Position numbers and translations under genes: made by a program. Positions 38,065 through 45,349 of a stretch of 64,000 nt of DNA are shown in pieces (within the stretch, counting starts at the first letter, position 1; every line of letters starts with the position of its first letter). The notes beneath the pieces were generated by a model. That model had not been told where the DNA came from. It saw only the letters and a program-made list of their open reading frames with translations, and did no database searches. Where the stretch lies: contig NZ_SCOL01000001.1 of NCBI RefSeq assembly GCF_005503015.1, positions 558,001 through 622,000 on the forward strand, written 5' to 3'. Source of the stretch: Bacillus sp. E(2018). GTDB taxonomy: Bacteria; Bacillota; Bacilli; Bacillales; Fictibacillaceae.

Positions 38065-38265
38065 AGTTGATTTCTGTTCCAGATGCTCGCTTTCCGAGGA
38101 GCAGGCGGTGAGTCTCTGCCGCTACGCGTCCTTAGAAGTCTCCACCTGTCTAGTTGCAGTGGCTAGCCCATAGAGGTCAAAAGTTGAACGAATCACTTCC
38201 ACATTTCGAACTGACCGCTCGTCCTATAAGCGTCGGCATCTATCGCTTCAATCATCTCGCATGAA
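38065..38265. repeat. Dispersed palindromic repeat, copy C, reversed and interrupted
   Basis: AGTTGATTTCTGTTCCAG at 38065 is the reverse complement of the right end of copy B, and the match continues to CCACCTGTC at 38150. It then breaks into about 60 unrelated bases and resumes at CTGACCGCTCGTCC (about 38213-38226). The composite suggests an insertion into, or joining of, two repeat elements. No gene is seen from 37966 to 38591 apart from these repeats. Confidence 0.7.
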
Positions 38266-38394
38266 GAAGAGGAAAAAAGCCTGCTATTCAACCGTTTTAT
38301 CAAGAGGGTTCTTTTAAGTTATTGTACTTTAGCTTTGACTTACAAACTAAGGTTCCTAAGTGCCTCAAGCATTAACTATACCCATCACTGATTA

Positions 38395-38523
38395 GGTTGA
38401 TTGGAGTGTAGGGTGCGAAACTCCTGCGGGACGAGCGGTCAGGTGAGACACTTAGAGGCGCAAAGTGGCAAGTGGCTCACCGGTCGCCCCGCGGAAAGGG
38501 AGCACCTGAAATGGAAATCAACC
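38395..38523. repeat. Dispersed palindromic repeat, copy B
   Basis: A 129-bp element with perfect 8-bp terminal inverted repeats GGTTGATT and AATCAACC. Internal complementary segments are GTCAGGTGAG and GGCTCACC, and GGACGAGCGG and CGCCCCGCGG are partly complementary. It could fold as one long hairpin. Copies A, C and D elsewhere in the window share blocks with it. No transposase gene is present, so it resembles a MITE or REP-like element. Confidence 0.85.
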
Positions 38524-38562
38524 ACTTTCATAAGGAACAAAGTTATAGCCGGAATGAAAGAA

Positions 38563-38589
38563 ACCCTTCCTGTTTGAAGAGGAAGGGTG
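38563..38589 (-). terminator. Terminator of the 59-residue protein gene
   Basis: On the - strand ACCCTTCCT and AGGAAGGGT form a 9-bp stem around CTTCAAAC, followed by TTCTTTC, directly after the stop codon. Confidence 0.75.
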
Positions 38590-38591
38590 AG

Positions 38592-38771
38592 TTATTTTCT
38601 GCGTCTAGAACGCTTCTTTCTTTCTTCTCTGTTGTGTTCTTCAACAGTGGCTCCTTTTTCTGTCAGCCAGTGGATAAAAACAAGCTCTTTGTCAGTAAGA
38701 GATCGTTTCGTAAATTTTTCAAACTGAACGCGCAATTCAAGGTATCTTTGGGAAATTTCTACTTCGGTCAC
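38592..38771 (-). CDS. Small basic protein of unknown function (59 residues)
   Basis: A GTG-started frame with GGGAGGG six bases upstream and a terminator right after its stop. The product begins MTEVEISQRYLELRVQF, has LTDKELVFIHWLTEKGATV in the middle, and ends in a strongly basic tail KKRSRRRK. It has no membrane segment or cysteine. I do not recognise the family. The basic tail could bind nucleic acid. It is bordered on one side by palindromic repeat copy B. Confidence 0.7.
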   Translation of the reverse strand: MTEVEISQRYLELRVQFEKFTKRSLTDKELVFIHWLTEKGATVEEHNREERKKRSRRRK

Positions 38772-38912
38772 ACAAATCCCTCCCTAAATCTAGCTCTAGC
38801 TTCTACTTAGATGATAAAGAGTAAGGGAAGGGCTTGTCAATTTTTTCTAATCGCCAATTTCTGCAGAGATAACGAGAGATTTGGTACAAAATAACGAAAA
38901 GGAGTTGATAGT

Positions 38913-39251
38913 ATGAAGATTTCCAGCAAGTTATTCTGCTTGATTATGGCCAGTTTTTTAATTTGTAGCTCACTTCCCCTTACAGTCTCTGCAGAAAGTC
39001 CAAGGGTACAAGAACCTGCTTATGCAAAATGGGGAAGGCTCGCTGTATTTGAAACAGGTAAAAGATATCCCGATTATGATATCGTTGATTACTTATACGT
39101 TGGACGAACGACAGCTCAAAATGAAGATATTGTCGAAAGATTTAAATTGTGGATCAAGAAAGGTGCTTCAGAAAAGGGAGTTATTATAACGATCACGCTA
39201 ACTCCAGGTGGTGTATTTAAGAATATTTCATTTCAAGAGACAGCCCGTTAA
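38913..39251 (+). CDS. yqzG: DUF3889 secreted protein (YqzG-like)
   Basis: A 112-residue exported protein with signal peptide KISSKLFCLIMASFLICSSL and likely cleavage after VSA (about residue 26). The mature part carries YAKWGRLAVFETGKRYPDY and RFKLWIKKG, a pattern of the DUF3889 family whose B. subtilis member YqzG also lies beside proI. The function is unknown. The ATG at 38913 follows AAGGAG. It is convergent with proC and ends four bases from it. Confidence 0.8.
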   Translation: MKISSKLFCLIMASFLICSSLPLTVSAESPRVQEPAYAKWGRLAVFETGKRYPDYDIVDYLYVGRTTAQNEDIVERFKLWIKKGASEKGVIITITLTPGGVFKNISFQETAR

Positions 39252-39255
39252 CAGA

Positions 39256-40074
39256 TCAGTTCATTCTTCCTAGTTCTTCTGATCGTTTCACCGCTCTTTT
39301 GATACAAGCTAAGAAAGCATCTTGAACTCCGAATTGATCAAGTTTACCGATTCCTGCCTCTGTCGTACCGCCAGGACTGGTTACTTTTCTTCTAAGTTCA
39401 ACTGGGGAATCTGTTGTTTGTTTCAGCATAAGAGAGGCACCTAAAAGCGTTTGAGTGATTAAAGTCTTTGCTTCTTCTTCGGAAAGATTTAATTCTTCAG
39501 CCGCTTTTTGCATCGCCTCCGCGATGTAATAAATATAGGCAGGACCGCTTCCAGAGAGACCTGTAACGATATGCAGTTTTTCTTCTGGTACGCGTGTCAC
39601 CGTTCCAATCGTCTCAAACAGCTCAAGAGATTTTTCAATATGCGATGACAAGGCATACATTCCTGAGGATAGTGCAGTCGCAGAATGTCCGATCGATGCG
39701 GATGTATTTGGCATAGCTCTCATTATAGGGTTATTCAGCTGAAGCCAATTTGTTAGCGTTTCTGTGGATATGCCAGCCATAACAGAAATGATCAGCTGAT
39801 GACTCTTAACAAACGGCTTGATGGTGTTAACCGCATTTTGTGCATCTTTTGGCTTAACTGCAAGAACGATAATATCAGCACCAGCGACTGCTTCTTCTAT
39901 CGTTGAAGCAGGTACTACACCATACTTAACTTGAAGTTCATCTACTCGTTGTGTATTGCTTCGATTTTTTATCGTAATCAGATCAGCTTGCCATTTTTCT
40001 TTTTTAATCAACCCTTCCATAATGGCCTCAGCCATCGATCCGGCACCAATAAACGTAATTTTTTCTGTTCCCAC
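39256..40074 (-). CDS. proI: Pyrroline-5-carboxylate reductase (ProI type)
   Basis: The last enzyme of proline synthesis: it reduces pyrroline-5-carboxylate with NAD(P)H. The 272-residue protein has a Rossmann N-terminus ITFIGAGSMAEAIMEGL, the AVKPKDAQNAV region, RAMPNTSASIG, and the C-terminal SGSGPAYIYYIAEAM and SPGGTTEAGI. The start is GTG 40074 with GGGAGGG upstream. The frame stays open to 40188 but that part encodes the T-box leader, not protein. The T-box makes it a proline-starvation-controlled gene. Confidence 0.95.
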   Translation of the reverse strand: MGTEKITFIGAGSMAEAIMEGLIKKEKWQADLITIKNRSNTQRVDELQVKYGVVPASTIEEAVAGADIIVLAVKPKDAQNAVNTIKPFVKSHQLIISVMAGISTETLTNWLQLNNPIMRAMPNTSASIGHSATALSSGMYALSSHIEKSLELFETIGTVTRVPEEKLHIVTGLSGSGPAYIYYIAEAMQKAAEELNLSEEEAKTLITQTLLGASLMLKQTTDSPVELRRKVTSPGGTTEAGIGKLDQFGVQDAFLACIKRAVKRSEELGRMN

Positions 40075-40099
40075 GGGTAATCCCTCCCAGAATTTTGAG

Positions 40100-40369
40100 T
40101 ATAAAAAAACTCCCAGTCCTAAATATAAAGGACGGATGGGAGTGATCCGTGGTACCACCTTTGTTGGCATGATTGCTTGCCCGCTCAAGATGTCTTTATC
40201 GCAGAACTGCGCCGGATTTCTCCAGACTGCTCCAGGGCAGGTTCAGTAATTCCTTTACGGTGAAATCTTGCAGCCTATGGATTCCACTCTCTAAACGGAG
40301 GAGATTACGTACTAATCCCTTTCAACGCATTTATTTATTGGCCATAATTGGCATTTCTTTTATATTTTA
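40100..40369 (-). promoter_or_regulatory. T-box riboswitch upstream of proI
   Basis: On the - strand the leader contains the T-box core GGTGGTACCACGGAT (about 40160-40146), which pairs with the acceptor end of uncharged tRNA, followed by a terminator (ACTCCCA..GTCC / GGACTGGGAGT at 40143-40104, then seven Ts). Upstream lie Stem I sequences. A CCT triplet at 40241-40239, in the context CTGAACCTG, is my candidate specifier codon for proline. T-boxes read the charging of one tRNA and allow transcription when it is uncharged. The T-box itself is clear; the specifier is inferred. Confidence 0.9.
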
Positions 40370-40375
40370 AAAAAC

Positions 40376-40405
40376 ATTATGCTATGATTTCTATATGTAT
40401 GTCAA
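40376..40405 (-). promoter_or_regulatory. Sigma-A promoter of the proI T-box transcript
   Basis: On the - strand a perfect TTGACA (40405-40400) is followed after 18 bases by CATAAT (40381-40376). A start near 40369 gives a leader of about 295 bases, the usual T-box size. Confidence 0.7.
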
Positions 40406-40430
40406 CTAGTTATTTTATTTGGAGGAAAAG

Positions 40431-41408
40431 ATGACTCAAAAAACAGCAATTATCCCGATTACGCTTCCTACACCGTTTGATGTAGGTCCTGTAAACTGTG
40501 TCCTCCTAAAAAGTGATGCGGTTACGCTCATTGATTCCGGAGCAAAAACCGAAGAAAGCAGACAACTGCTAATTTCTACTCTCAAGGATCACGGACTCAC
40601 TTTTAAAGATTTAGACCATTATATCTGTACGCACTACCATCCTGATCATGCGGGACTATCAAAAGAGATACAAGACAATGGTGTTCAGACCCTCATGCTA
40701 AATGAAGGGGTTCCTTACGTGAGTGGCGACCTTCATTTTATTGAACAGGGAGAAATGTTTTATACCAATCTCTATCATTCTTTCGGAGTGCCAGATGCTC
40801 TCGGTAGATTAGAACTATTAAAGCTGCGGAAATATCGTACGTTCTCAAGTTCCTTTGTTCCAGATACTCTGCCTTTGCCTGGTGATGAAGTGCCTGGCCA
40901 CGAAGGGTTTATTTTTTTAAAGACGCCAGGACATGCACCAGATCACCTTTCTCTTTATCATGAAGAAGAAGGCATCTTAATCGGTGGAGATGTGCTGCTG
41001 CCTCATATTTCGTCCAATGCCCTATTAGAACCGCCTGCTTTGAACGAAACGGAACGGCCAAAAACGTTGCTTCAATACCGCGAAACATTGCGATATCTAC
41101 ACACGCTGAACTTAAAAACAGTATACCCTGGGCACGGCGAACCTTTTACGAATGCAGCACAGTTGATCACAAAACGCTTACACGATCATACCGAGCGTGC
41201 GAAGACGCTTGAACATCTGTTGAGCGATGAGCCATTAACGGTTTTTGAACTGTGTCAACGTCTATTTCCAAAATTATATGAAAAGCAGCTCGGATTAGTA
41301 GTTTCTGAAGTTGTAGGGCACCTCGATCTTCTTCAATCAGAAGGAAGAGTGCGAGTAGAGGAAGAGAACAAGGTATTACATTATCGCAGAACAGGAGTTA
41401 TAAGATGA
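40431..41408 (+). CDS. yqjP: Metallo-beta-lactamase-fold hydrolase (YqjP)
   Basis: A 325-residue protein with the MBL metal motif THYHPDHAG, further ligands at TPGHAPDHLSLYH and IGGDVLLPH, and GHGEPF near residue 245. The C-terminal 80 residues form a winged-helix-like tail (EPLTVFELCQRLFPKLYEKQ) as in the LACTB2/YqjP group. The substrate is unknown. GGAGG lies five bases before the ATG at 40431. Its stop overlaps yqjQ by four bases. Confidence 0.88.
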   Translation: MTQKTAIIPITLPTPFDVGPVNCVLLKSDAVTLIDSGAKTEESRQLLISTLKDHGLTFKDLDHYICTHYHPDHAGLSKEIQDNGVQTLMLNEGVPYVSGDLHFIEQGEMFYTNLYHSFGVPDALGRLELLKLRKYRTFSSSFVPDTLPLPGDEVPGHEGFIFLKTPGHAPDHLSLYHEEEGILIGGDVLLPHISSNALLEPPALNETERPKTLLQYRETLRYLHTLNLKTVYPGHGEPFTNAAQLITKRLHDHTERAKTLEHLLSDEPLTVFELCQRLFPKLYEKQLGLVVSEVVGHLDLLQSEGRVRVEEENKVLHYRRTGVIR

Positions 41409-42196
41409 GTATATTAAATAATAAAGTGGTGTTGATAACAGGAGCATCAGGGGGACTCGGCGCACATCTTGCTATGGATGTTGCTAAAAAAGGAGCAACG
41501 CCCATCCTCACTGCACGAAGAGAAGATCAGCTAAAAGTGGTACAGGAAGCCATCTTAAAAGCTACGAATATAAAAGCGCCTTATTATATTTTAGATGTTT
41601 CGAACACAGATAGCGTCGAGGAAGTTCTTTCAACAATCCTTAGTGAACATGAAAACATACATATTTTAGTGAACAACGCGGGTTATGGCATTTTTGAAGA
41701 GTTTGTTGATTCACCATGGAAGAATATCGAGGGAATGTTTTCAACGAACGTTCTTGGGCTGATGGCTTGTACGAGAGCTGTTCTGCCTCATATGCTTCAA
41801 AGAGGAAGCGGCCATATCGTGAATATTGCTTCCCAGGCCGGTAAGATCTCGACACCAAAATCGAGCGTATACGCCGCAACGAAACATGCTGTGTTAGGAT
41901 TCTCAAACGGGCTGCGTTTGGAGGTCGCACATAAAGGAGTAGACGTGACAACCATCAACCCTGGACCAATCGCGACCAACTTCTTTACACTGGCTGATCA
42001 GTCTGGCAATTACGTTAAAAACGTTCAAAAACTGATGCTTCAGCCTTCGCATGTTTCAGAAAAAATCGTTAAAGCGATGGAGCGTCCCGTTCGTGAGATC
42101 AACCTGCCATGGTGGATGAACGTAGGAAGTACGATGTATCAAGTAATGCCTAAATTAATCGAAACACTAGGTGGGAAATCGTTTAGACAGAAGTAA
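41405..42196 (+). CDS. yqjQ: Short-chain dehydrogenase/reductase (YqjQ)
   Basis: A 263-residue SDR enzyme. The cofactor loop is ITGASGGLGAHLAMDV, NNAGYGIFEEF follows, and the catalytic Ser-Tyr-Lys set is IASQAGKISTPKSSVYAATKHA. The residues after the second beta strand (TARRED) favour NADP. It is translationally coupled to yqjP. The physiological substrate is unknown. The position matches B. subtilis yqjQ. Confidence 0.9.
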   Translation: MSILNNKVVLITGASGGLGAHLAMDVAKKGATPILTARREDQLKVVQEAILKATNIKAPYYILDVSNTDSVEEVLSTILSEHENIHILVNNAGYGIFEEFVDSPWKNIEGMFSTNVLGLMACTRAVLPHMLQRGSGHIVNIASQAGKISTPKSSVYAATKHAVLGFSNGLRLEVAHKGVDVTTINPGPIATNFFTLADQSGNYVKNVQKLMLQPSHVSEKIVKAMERPVREINLPWWMNVGSTMYQVMPKLIETLGGKSFRQK

Positions 42197-42254
42197 GTTT
42201 CTATAATATTATTATGTAAACTAAAGGTTTGTAGGACTTTTGGAGCTGGTGATG

Positions 42255-42359
42255 GAACTTGTGGATTGAAGCCCCGAACTCGTGGATTGGAGTCCGAAAC
42301 TTGTGGATTGAAGCCCCAAACTCGTGGAGTACAACCCGAAACTTATGGATTGCTTGCTT
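42255..42359. repeat. Five imperfect 21-bp tandem repeats
   Basis: Units start at 42255, 42276, 42297, 42318 and 42339, with consensus RAACTYGTGGATTGAAGCCCC; a decayed sixth unit follows at 42360. Odd and even copies differ together (GAAGCCCC against GGAGTCCG), so the array may have grown by 42-bp steps. It lies between yqjQ and the convergent yqzH and has no unique spacers. Confidence 0.88.
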
Positions 42360-42402
42360 AAAATCTCATTGATTACAGTCCAAACCTCTCATACCACCAT
42401 CA

Positions 42403-42446
42403 AGATAAGCAGGTTTCCTCTTCAAAAGGCGGAACCTGCTTATTTA
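42403..42446. terminator. Bidirectional terminator between yqjQ and yqzH
   Basis: AGATAAGCAGGTTTCC and GGAACCTGCTTATTT form a long stem (with one bulge) around TCTTCAAAAGGC, with T-rich sequence on both exits. It serves convergent yqjQ and yqzH. Confidence 0.75.
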
Positions 42447-42640
42447 TTTGTAAAATAAGCATATACAACGTCCTGAATGATGCTGTAAACAGCCTCATTT
42501 TGATCTTCCTCTTGCATCTGGCGCAATACTTTTTCTTCGAGATTTCTCCACTCTTTCTCCGTTAATGGACAATTTTCTTCTTCCCATAAATAATCCTTCA
42601 ACGATTGTTGGATCATTTTTCTTATCAATAAGCGGTTCAT
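42440..42640 (-). CDS. yqzH: YqzH-like small protein
   Basis: A 66-residue acidic protein, predicted helical, with LTEKEWRNLEEKVLRQMQEE and the C-terminal SIIQDVVYAYFTNK. The PLTEEEW-IVQDVVYTY pattern matches B. subtilis YqzH, encoded at the same place. The function is unknown. It is divergent from the uvrX-type gene. Confidence 0.75.
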   Translation of the reverse strand: MNRLLIRKMIQQSLKDYLWEEENCPLTEKEWRNLEEKVLRQMQEEDQNEAVYSIIQDVVYAYFTNK

Positions 42641-42730
42641 TTCTTCACCTATCTTTCCTTATAAATCCTAGACTTTTGGCTCGAAAACGTCAATCTGCAA
42701 AATTTGCTGAAAAAATTACCATTGTTATAA

Positions 42731-42778
42731 GAACATACATTCGGTTAAAATGGGTATACATATAAAGAACAAATGTTC
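42731..42778 (+). promoter_or_regulatory. Two LexA (DinR) boxes upstream of the UvrX-type polymerase
   Basis: GAACAAATGTTC at 42767-42778 matches the Gram-positive LexA box GAAC-N4-GTTC exactly. A second site, GAACATACATTC at 42731-42742, matches with one change. They are 36 bases apart and lie just before the ribosome site of the polymerase gene, so they should repress it until DNA damage. Confidence 0.85.
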
Positions 42779-42803
42779 GCAAAACACGAAAGGGGTGTGT
42801 CGA

Positions 42804-44060
42804 ATGAACTATGATGAAATGCCTAAGCGTACGATCTTATGTATGGATATGAAAAGTTTTTATGCAAGCTGTGCTGCTGTTCGCTTAGGCTTAAATCCGC
42901 TGACATGTCATTTGGCAGTAGTAGGGGATACGGAAAGACAAGGAAGCGTTGTGCTTGCAGCATCACCAAGGCTAAAGGCTGATTTTGGTATTCGAACAGG
43001 AAACCGCCTATTTGAGATTCCCAAAAATAAAAACATTATCGTTGTAAATGCGCAGATGGCTTATTTCCTAGAAAGATCGATGGAGATCACGAAGATGCTG
43101 CACCGATATGTTCCACCAGAGTCAATCCACACATATAGCGTGGATGAAAGTTTTCTTCAAGCTGACGGAACAGAAAGGTTGTGGGGAAGCGCACAAGAAC
43201 TTGCTGAGAGAATTCGACGTGATATCTGGCGAGAATTTGGATTGCCGTGTGCGATCGGAATTGGCCCGAACATGCTCATGTCAAAGCTTTGTCTCGATCT
43301 TGAAGCGAAGAAAAAAGGAGTGGCGCAGTGGGGGTATGAAGATGTAGAACAGAAGCTATGGCCTCTATCCCCATTAAGCCAGATGTGGGGAATCGGATCA
43401 AGAGTAGAGCGGACTTTAAACAGGATGGGGATTGTAACAGTCGGTGACCTCGCGCATTATCCGCTCGAACTTTTAGAGAAAAAATTCGGGATCATGGGGA
43501 ATCAACTCTATCATCATGCATGGGGCATCGATCTGTCTGAAATCGGTGCGCCCATCATGCAAGGCCAGGTCAGCTACGGAAAAAGCCAGATTTTACTTCG
43601 GGATTATACGGATATAACGGAGATCAAACATGTCATTTTGGAAATGTGTGAAGAAGTGGCAAGACGTGCGAGAAGAGCAAGAAAAGCAGGGCGGACGATC
43701 AGCTTTGGATTAGGATACAGCAAAGATGAGGGTGGCGGCGGCTTTCATCGTTCTAAATCGATCGACCAGCCATCTAACATTACGATGGAGCTGTATGAAG
43801 TGTGTCTAGAGCTTCTGCAAACCTTTTATCGGGGAGAGACGGTGCGTAAGATTTCAATCGCTCTTTCTAACGTCTGTGAAGATACAGAAACACAGCTTAC
43901 TTTGTTTTCTCTAGACCATCCAAAAAAAAGAAAGATCGGCTATGTTATGGATGATATTCGGCAAAAATACGGCTCCAACTCTCTTCTGCGGGCTGTTTCT
44001 TACACAAAAGGAGGAACAGCATTGTACAGAAGCCGACTTTTAGGTGGACATAAGGCATAA
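42804..44060 (+). CDS. yqjW: Y-family DNA polymerase, UvrX/YqjW type
   Basis: A 418-residue pol V-like translesion polymerase. Active-site carboxylates lie in CMDMKSFYASCAAVR and YSVDESFLQADG. IGIGPNMLMSKLCLDLEAKK and GIGSRVERTLNRMGI are in the palm and thumb. A beta-clamp binding motif QLTLF lies near the C-terminus. I chose the ATG at 42804, preceded by AGGGGTG, because the frame upstream to 42750 runs through a LexA box. With the YolD-like gene it forms the SOS-controlled pair known from B. subtilis yqjW-yqjX and from the uvrX gene of phage SPbeta. Confidence 0.92.
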   Translation: MNYDEMPKRTILCMDMKSFYASCAAVRLGLNPLTCHLAVVGDTERQGSVVLAASPRLKADFGIRTGNRLFEIPKNKNIIVVNAQMAYFLERSMEITKMLHRYVPPESIHTYSVDESFLQADGTERLWGSAQELAERIRRDIWREFGLPCAIGIGPNMLMSKLCLDLEAKKKGVAQWGYEDVEQKLWPLSPLSQMWGIGSRVERTLNRMGIVTVGDLAHYPLELLEKKFGIMGNQLYHHAWGIDLSEIGAPIMQGQVSYGKSQILLRDYTDITEIKHVILEMCEEVARRARRARKAGRTISFGLGYSKDEGGGGFHRSKSIDQPSNITMELYEVCLELLQTFYRGETVRKISIALSNVCEDTETQLTLFSLDHPKKRKIGYVMDDIRQKYGSNSLLRAVSYTKGGTALYRSRLLGGHKA

Positions 44061-44075
44061 GGGGGCGGAAGAACG

Positions 44076-44405
44076 GTGATTCGTGACAGAGGAACGATTA
44101 AATGGACGGCGATGATGCTGCCAGAGCACGTTAAAATGTTAAGAGAACATCAAGACGGTCTGGACTATGGAAGAAAGCCAGAATTAGATGAACAAAAGTA
44201 CGAAGAATTCAACGAGACAATCTGTGTTGCGATGGAAGAGAACCAAGCGCTGAAGTTTACGTATTTTGAAAAAGGCAAGGTGCACGTGCTTATAGGTCAT
44301 GTACACTATATTGATGAATATAAAAAAGAGTTAAGGGTGCTGGATGAAGAAAAAAGGATGCATCTCTTAAAAGTGACTGACATCATGGACGTGGAATACG
44401 CATAG
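44076..44405 (+). CDS. yqjX: YolD-like protein (YqjX)
   Basis: A 109-residue YolD-family protein, starting GTG 44076 after GGGGGCGG. Typical family sequence is RGTIKWTAMMLPEHVKMLRE near the N-terminus and a C-terminal beta-rich part (KVHVLIGHVHYIDEYKKELRV). YolD proteins are always paired with UvrX-type polymerases and are proposed to act as UmuD-like partners, although they are not homologous to UmuD. It is co-transcribed with the polymerase gene, 15 bases away. Confidence 0.88.
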   Translation: MIRDRGTIKWTAMMLPEHVKMLREHQDGLDYGRKPELDEQKYEEFNETICVAMEENQALKFTYFEKGKVHVLIGHVHYIDEYKKELRVLDEEKRMHLLKVTDIMDVEYA

Positions 44406-44431
44406 ACACATAAGAAATAGTGGCATAAAAA

Positions 44432-44472
44432 AACAGCAAAAACTAACGTTGAAGATAGTTTTTGCTGTTTAT
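44432..44472. terminator. Bidirectional terminator between yqjX and the ZIP gene
   Basis: AAACAGCAAAAACTA and TAGTTTTTGCTGTTT form a perfect 15-bp stem around ACGTTGAAGA. A-rich sequence before and T-rich sequence after allow use from both sides. Confidence 0.82.
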
Positions 44473-45204
44473 CTATCCAAAGATTTGAGTTAAGTAAATC
44501 ATGATCAAGAGGCCGGCGATAAAGGATAAAGTAGCAGATCGAGCGTGACCGTCACCATGGCTTTCAGGAATGAGTTCTTTATAGACGATAAAGAGCATGG
44601 CACCGGCTGCAAAGGAAAGGCCATAAGGGACAAGATTCTCTACATAAGAGGTGAGCACATACCCGAGCAAAGCCGTAACGATCTCAACAGCACCTGTTAA
44701 TGTTGCAATAAGGAAAGCCTTGAATCGATTCATATTTTGATGAATGAGAAAAAGAGCTACTAACAGACCTTCGGGTGCATTTTGAAGTCCGATTGCAAAT
44801 GCGATCAAACCGCCAAGTCCTGTATTCTCACTAGCATAACTGACCCCAACAGAAAGACCTTCCGGCAGGTTGTGCAATGTGATCGCAGCAATGACAAGAA
44901 AAGCTTTAGCGTCAATGCCTTTAAAAATCTTAGAATGATCAAGATCAACGTGCGGAACAAACCTTTCTAAGAGTAAGAGTGTTAAGGTACCGAGTGTGAT
45001 ACCGATCGTAAGTACAGTTAGATTTGATAGTTCAAGAGCTTGAGGAATCAAGCTGAACGTTGAAGCAGCGACCATGATACCTGCGGTAAGAGCAAGTAAT
45101 ATGTCGCGAAACCGGTGTGTTACCTGAGACCAGAAAAGAACAGGCAGTGCACCAAAACCGGTTGCTAATGCAGATAATACACTTCCAAATAAAGCAGCTT
45201 CCAT
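44473..45204 (-). CDS. ZIP-family divalent metal transporter
   Basis: A 243-residue membrane protein with about eight hydrophobic segments. The metal-binding helices carry ITLHNLPEGLSVGVSY and GLQNAPEGLLVALFL, the HNxPEG and xNxPEG signatures of the GufA/ZupT group. A histidine-containing loop (FVPHVDLDHSK) lies between earlier helices. It likely imports zinc or related metals. The ATG at 45204 has AAGGTGG seven bases upstream; a TTG at 45225 precedes that site. Confidence 0.88.
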   Translation of the reverse strand: MEAALFGSVLSALATGFGALPVLFWSQVTHRFRDILLALTAGIMVAASTFSLIPQALELSNLTVLTIGITLGTLTLLLLERFVPHVDLDHSKIFKGIDAKAFLVIAAITLHNLPEGLSVGVSYASENTGLGGLIAFAIGLQNAPEGLLVALFLIHQNMNRFKAFLIATLTGAVEIVTALLGYVLTSYVENLVPYGLSFAAGAMLFIVYKELIPESHGDGHARSATLSFIAGLLIMIYLTQIFG

Positions 45205-45286
45205 TCTGTTACCCACCTTAGTCAAATATCCAATTTTATAAAAATAGTCATATGGCTCTTTTAGTATACCGCCAAATCCTTTTTAA

Positions 45287-45326
45287 TAGAAGTAAGCGCC
45301 ATTTTCATTTCAAAAAGCGCTTCTAT
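45287..45326 (+). promoter_or_regulatory. Inverted repeat before the amidase gene
   Basis: ATAGAAG and CTTCTAT flank AGCGC and GCGCT (an imperfect 12-bp arm) around 17 A/T-rich bases, ending 24 bases before the start codon of the amidase gene. It may be an operator or a leader hairpin. Confidence 0.45.
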
Positions 45327-45349
45327 CGGAAAAATAAGAAGGTGACAAT

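Noticed and set aside
38472..38810. A 112-codon + strand frame across repeat copy B
   Set aside because: It runs through a palindromic repeat and lies opposite a better-supported 59-residue gene with its own ribosome site and terminator.
40075..40188. N-terminal extension of ProI by 38 residues
   Set aside because: These codons cover the T-box core and terminator; the GTG at 40074 has the ribosome site GGGAGGG.
42255..42359. CRISPR or plasmid-type iteron array
   Set aside because: No spacers, no replication protein nearby, and strongly decaying copies in a gap between convergent housekeeping genes.
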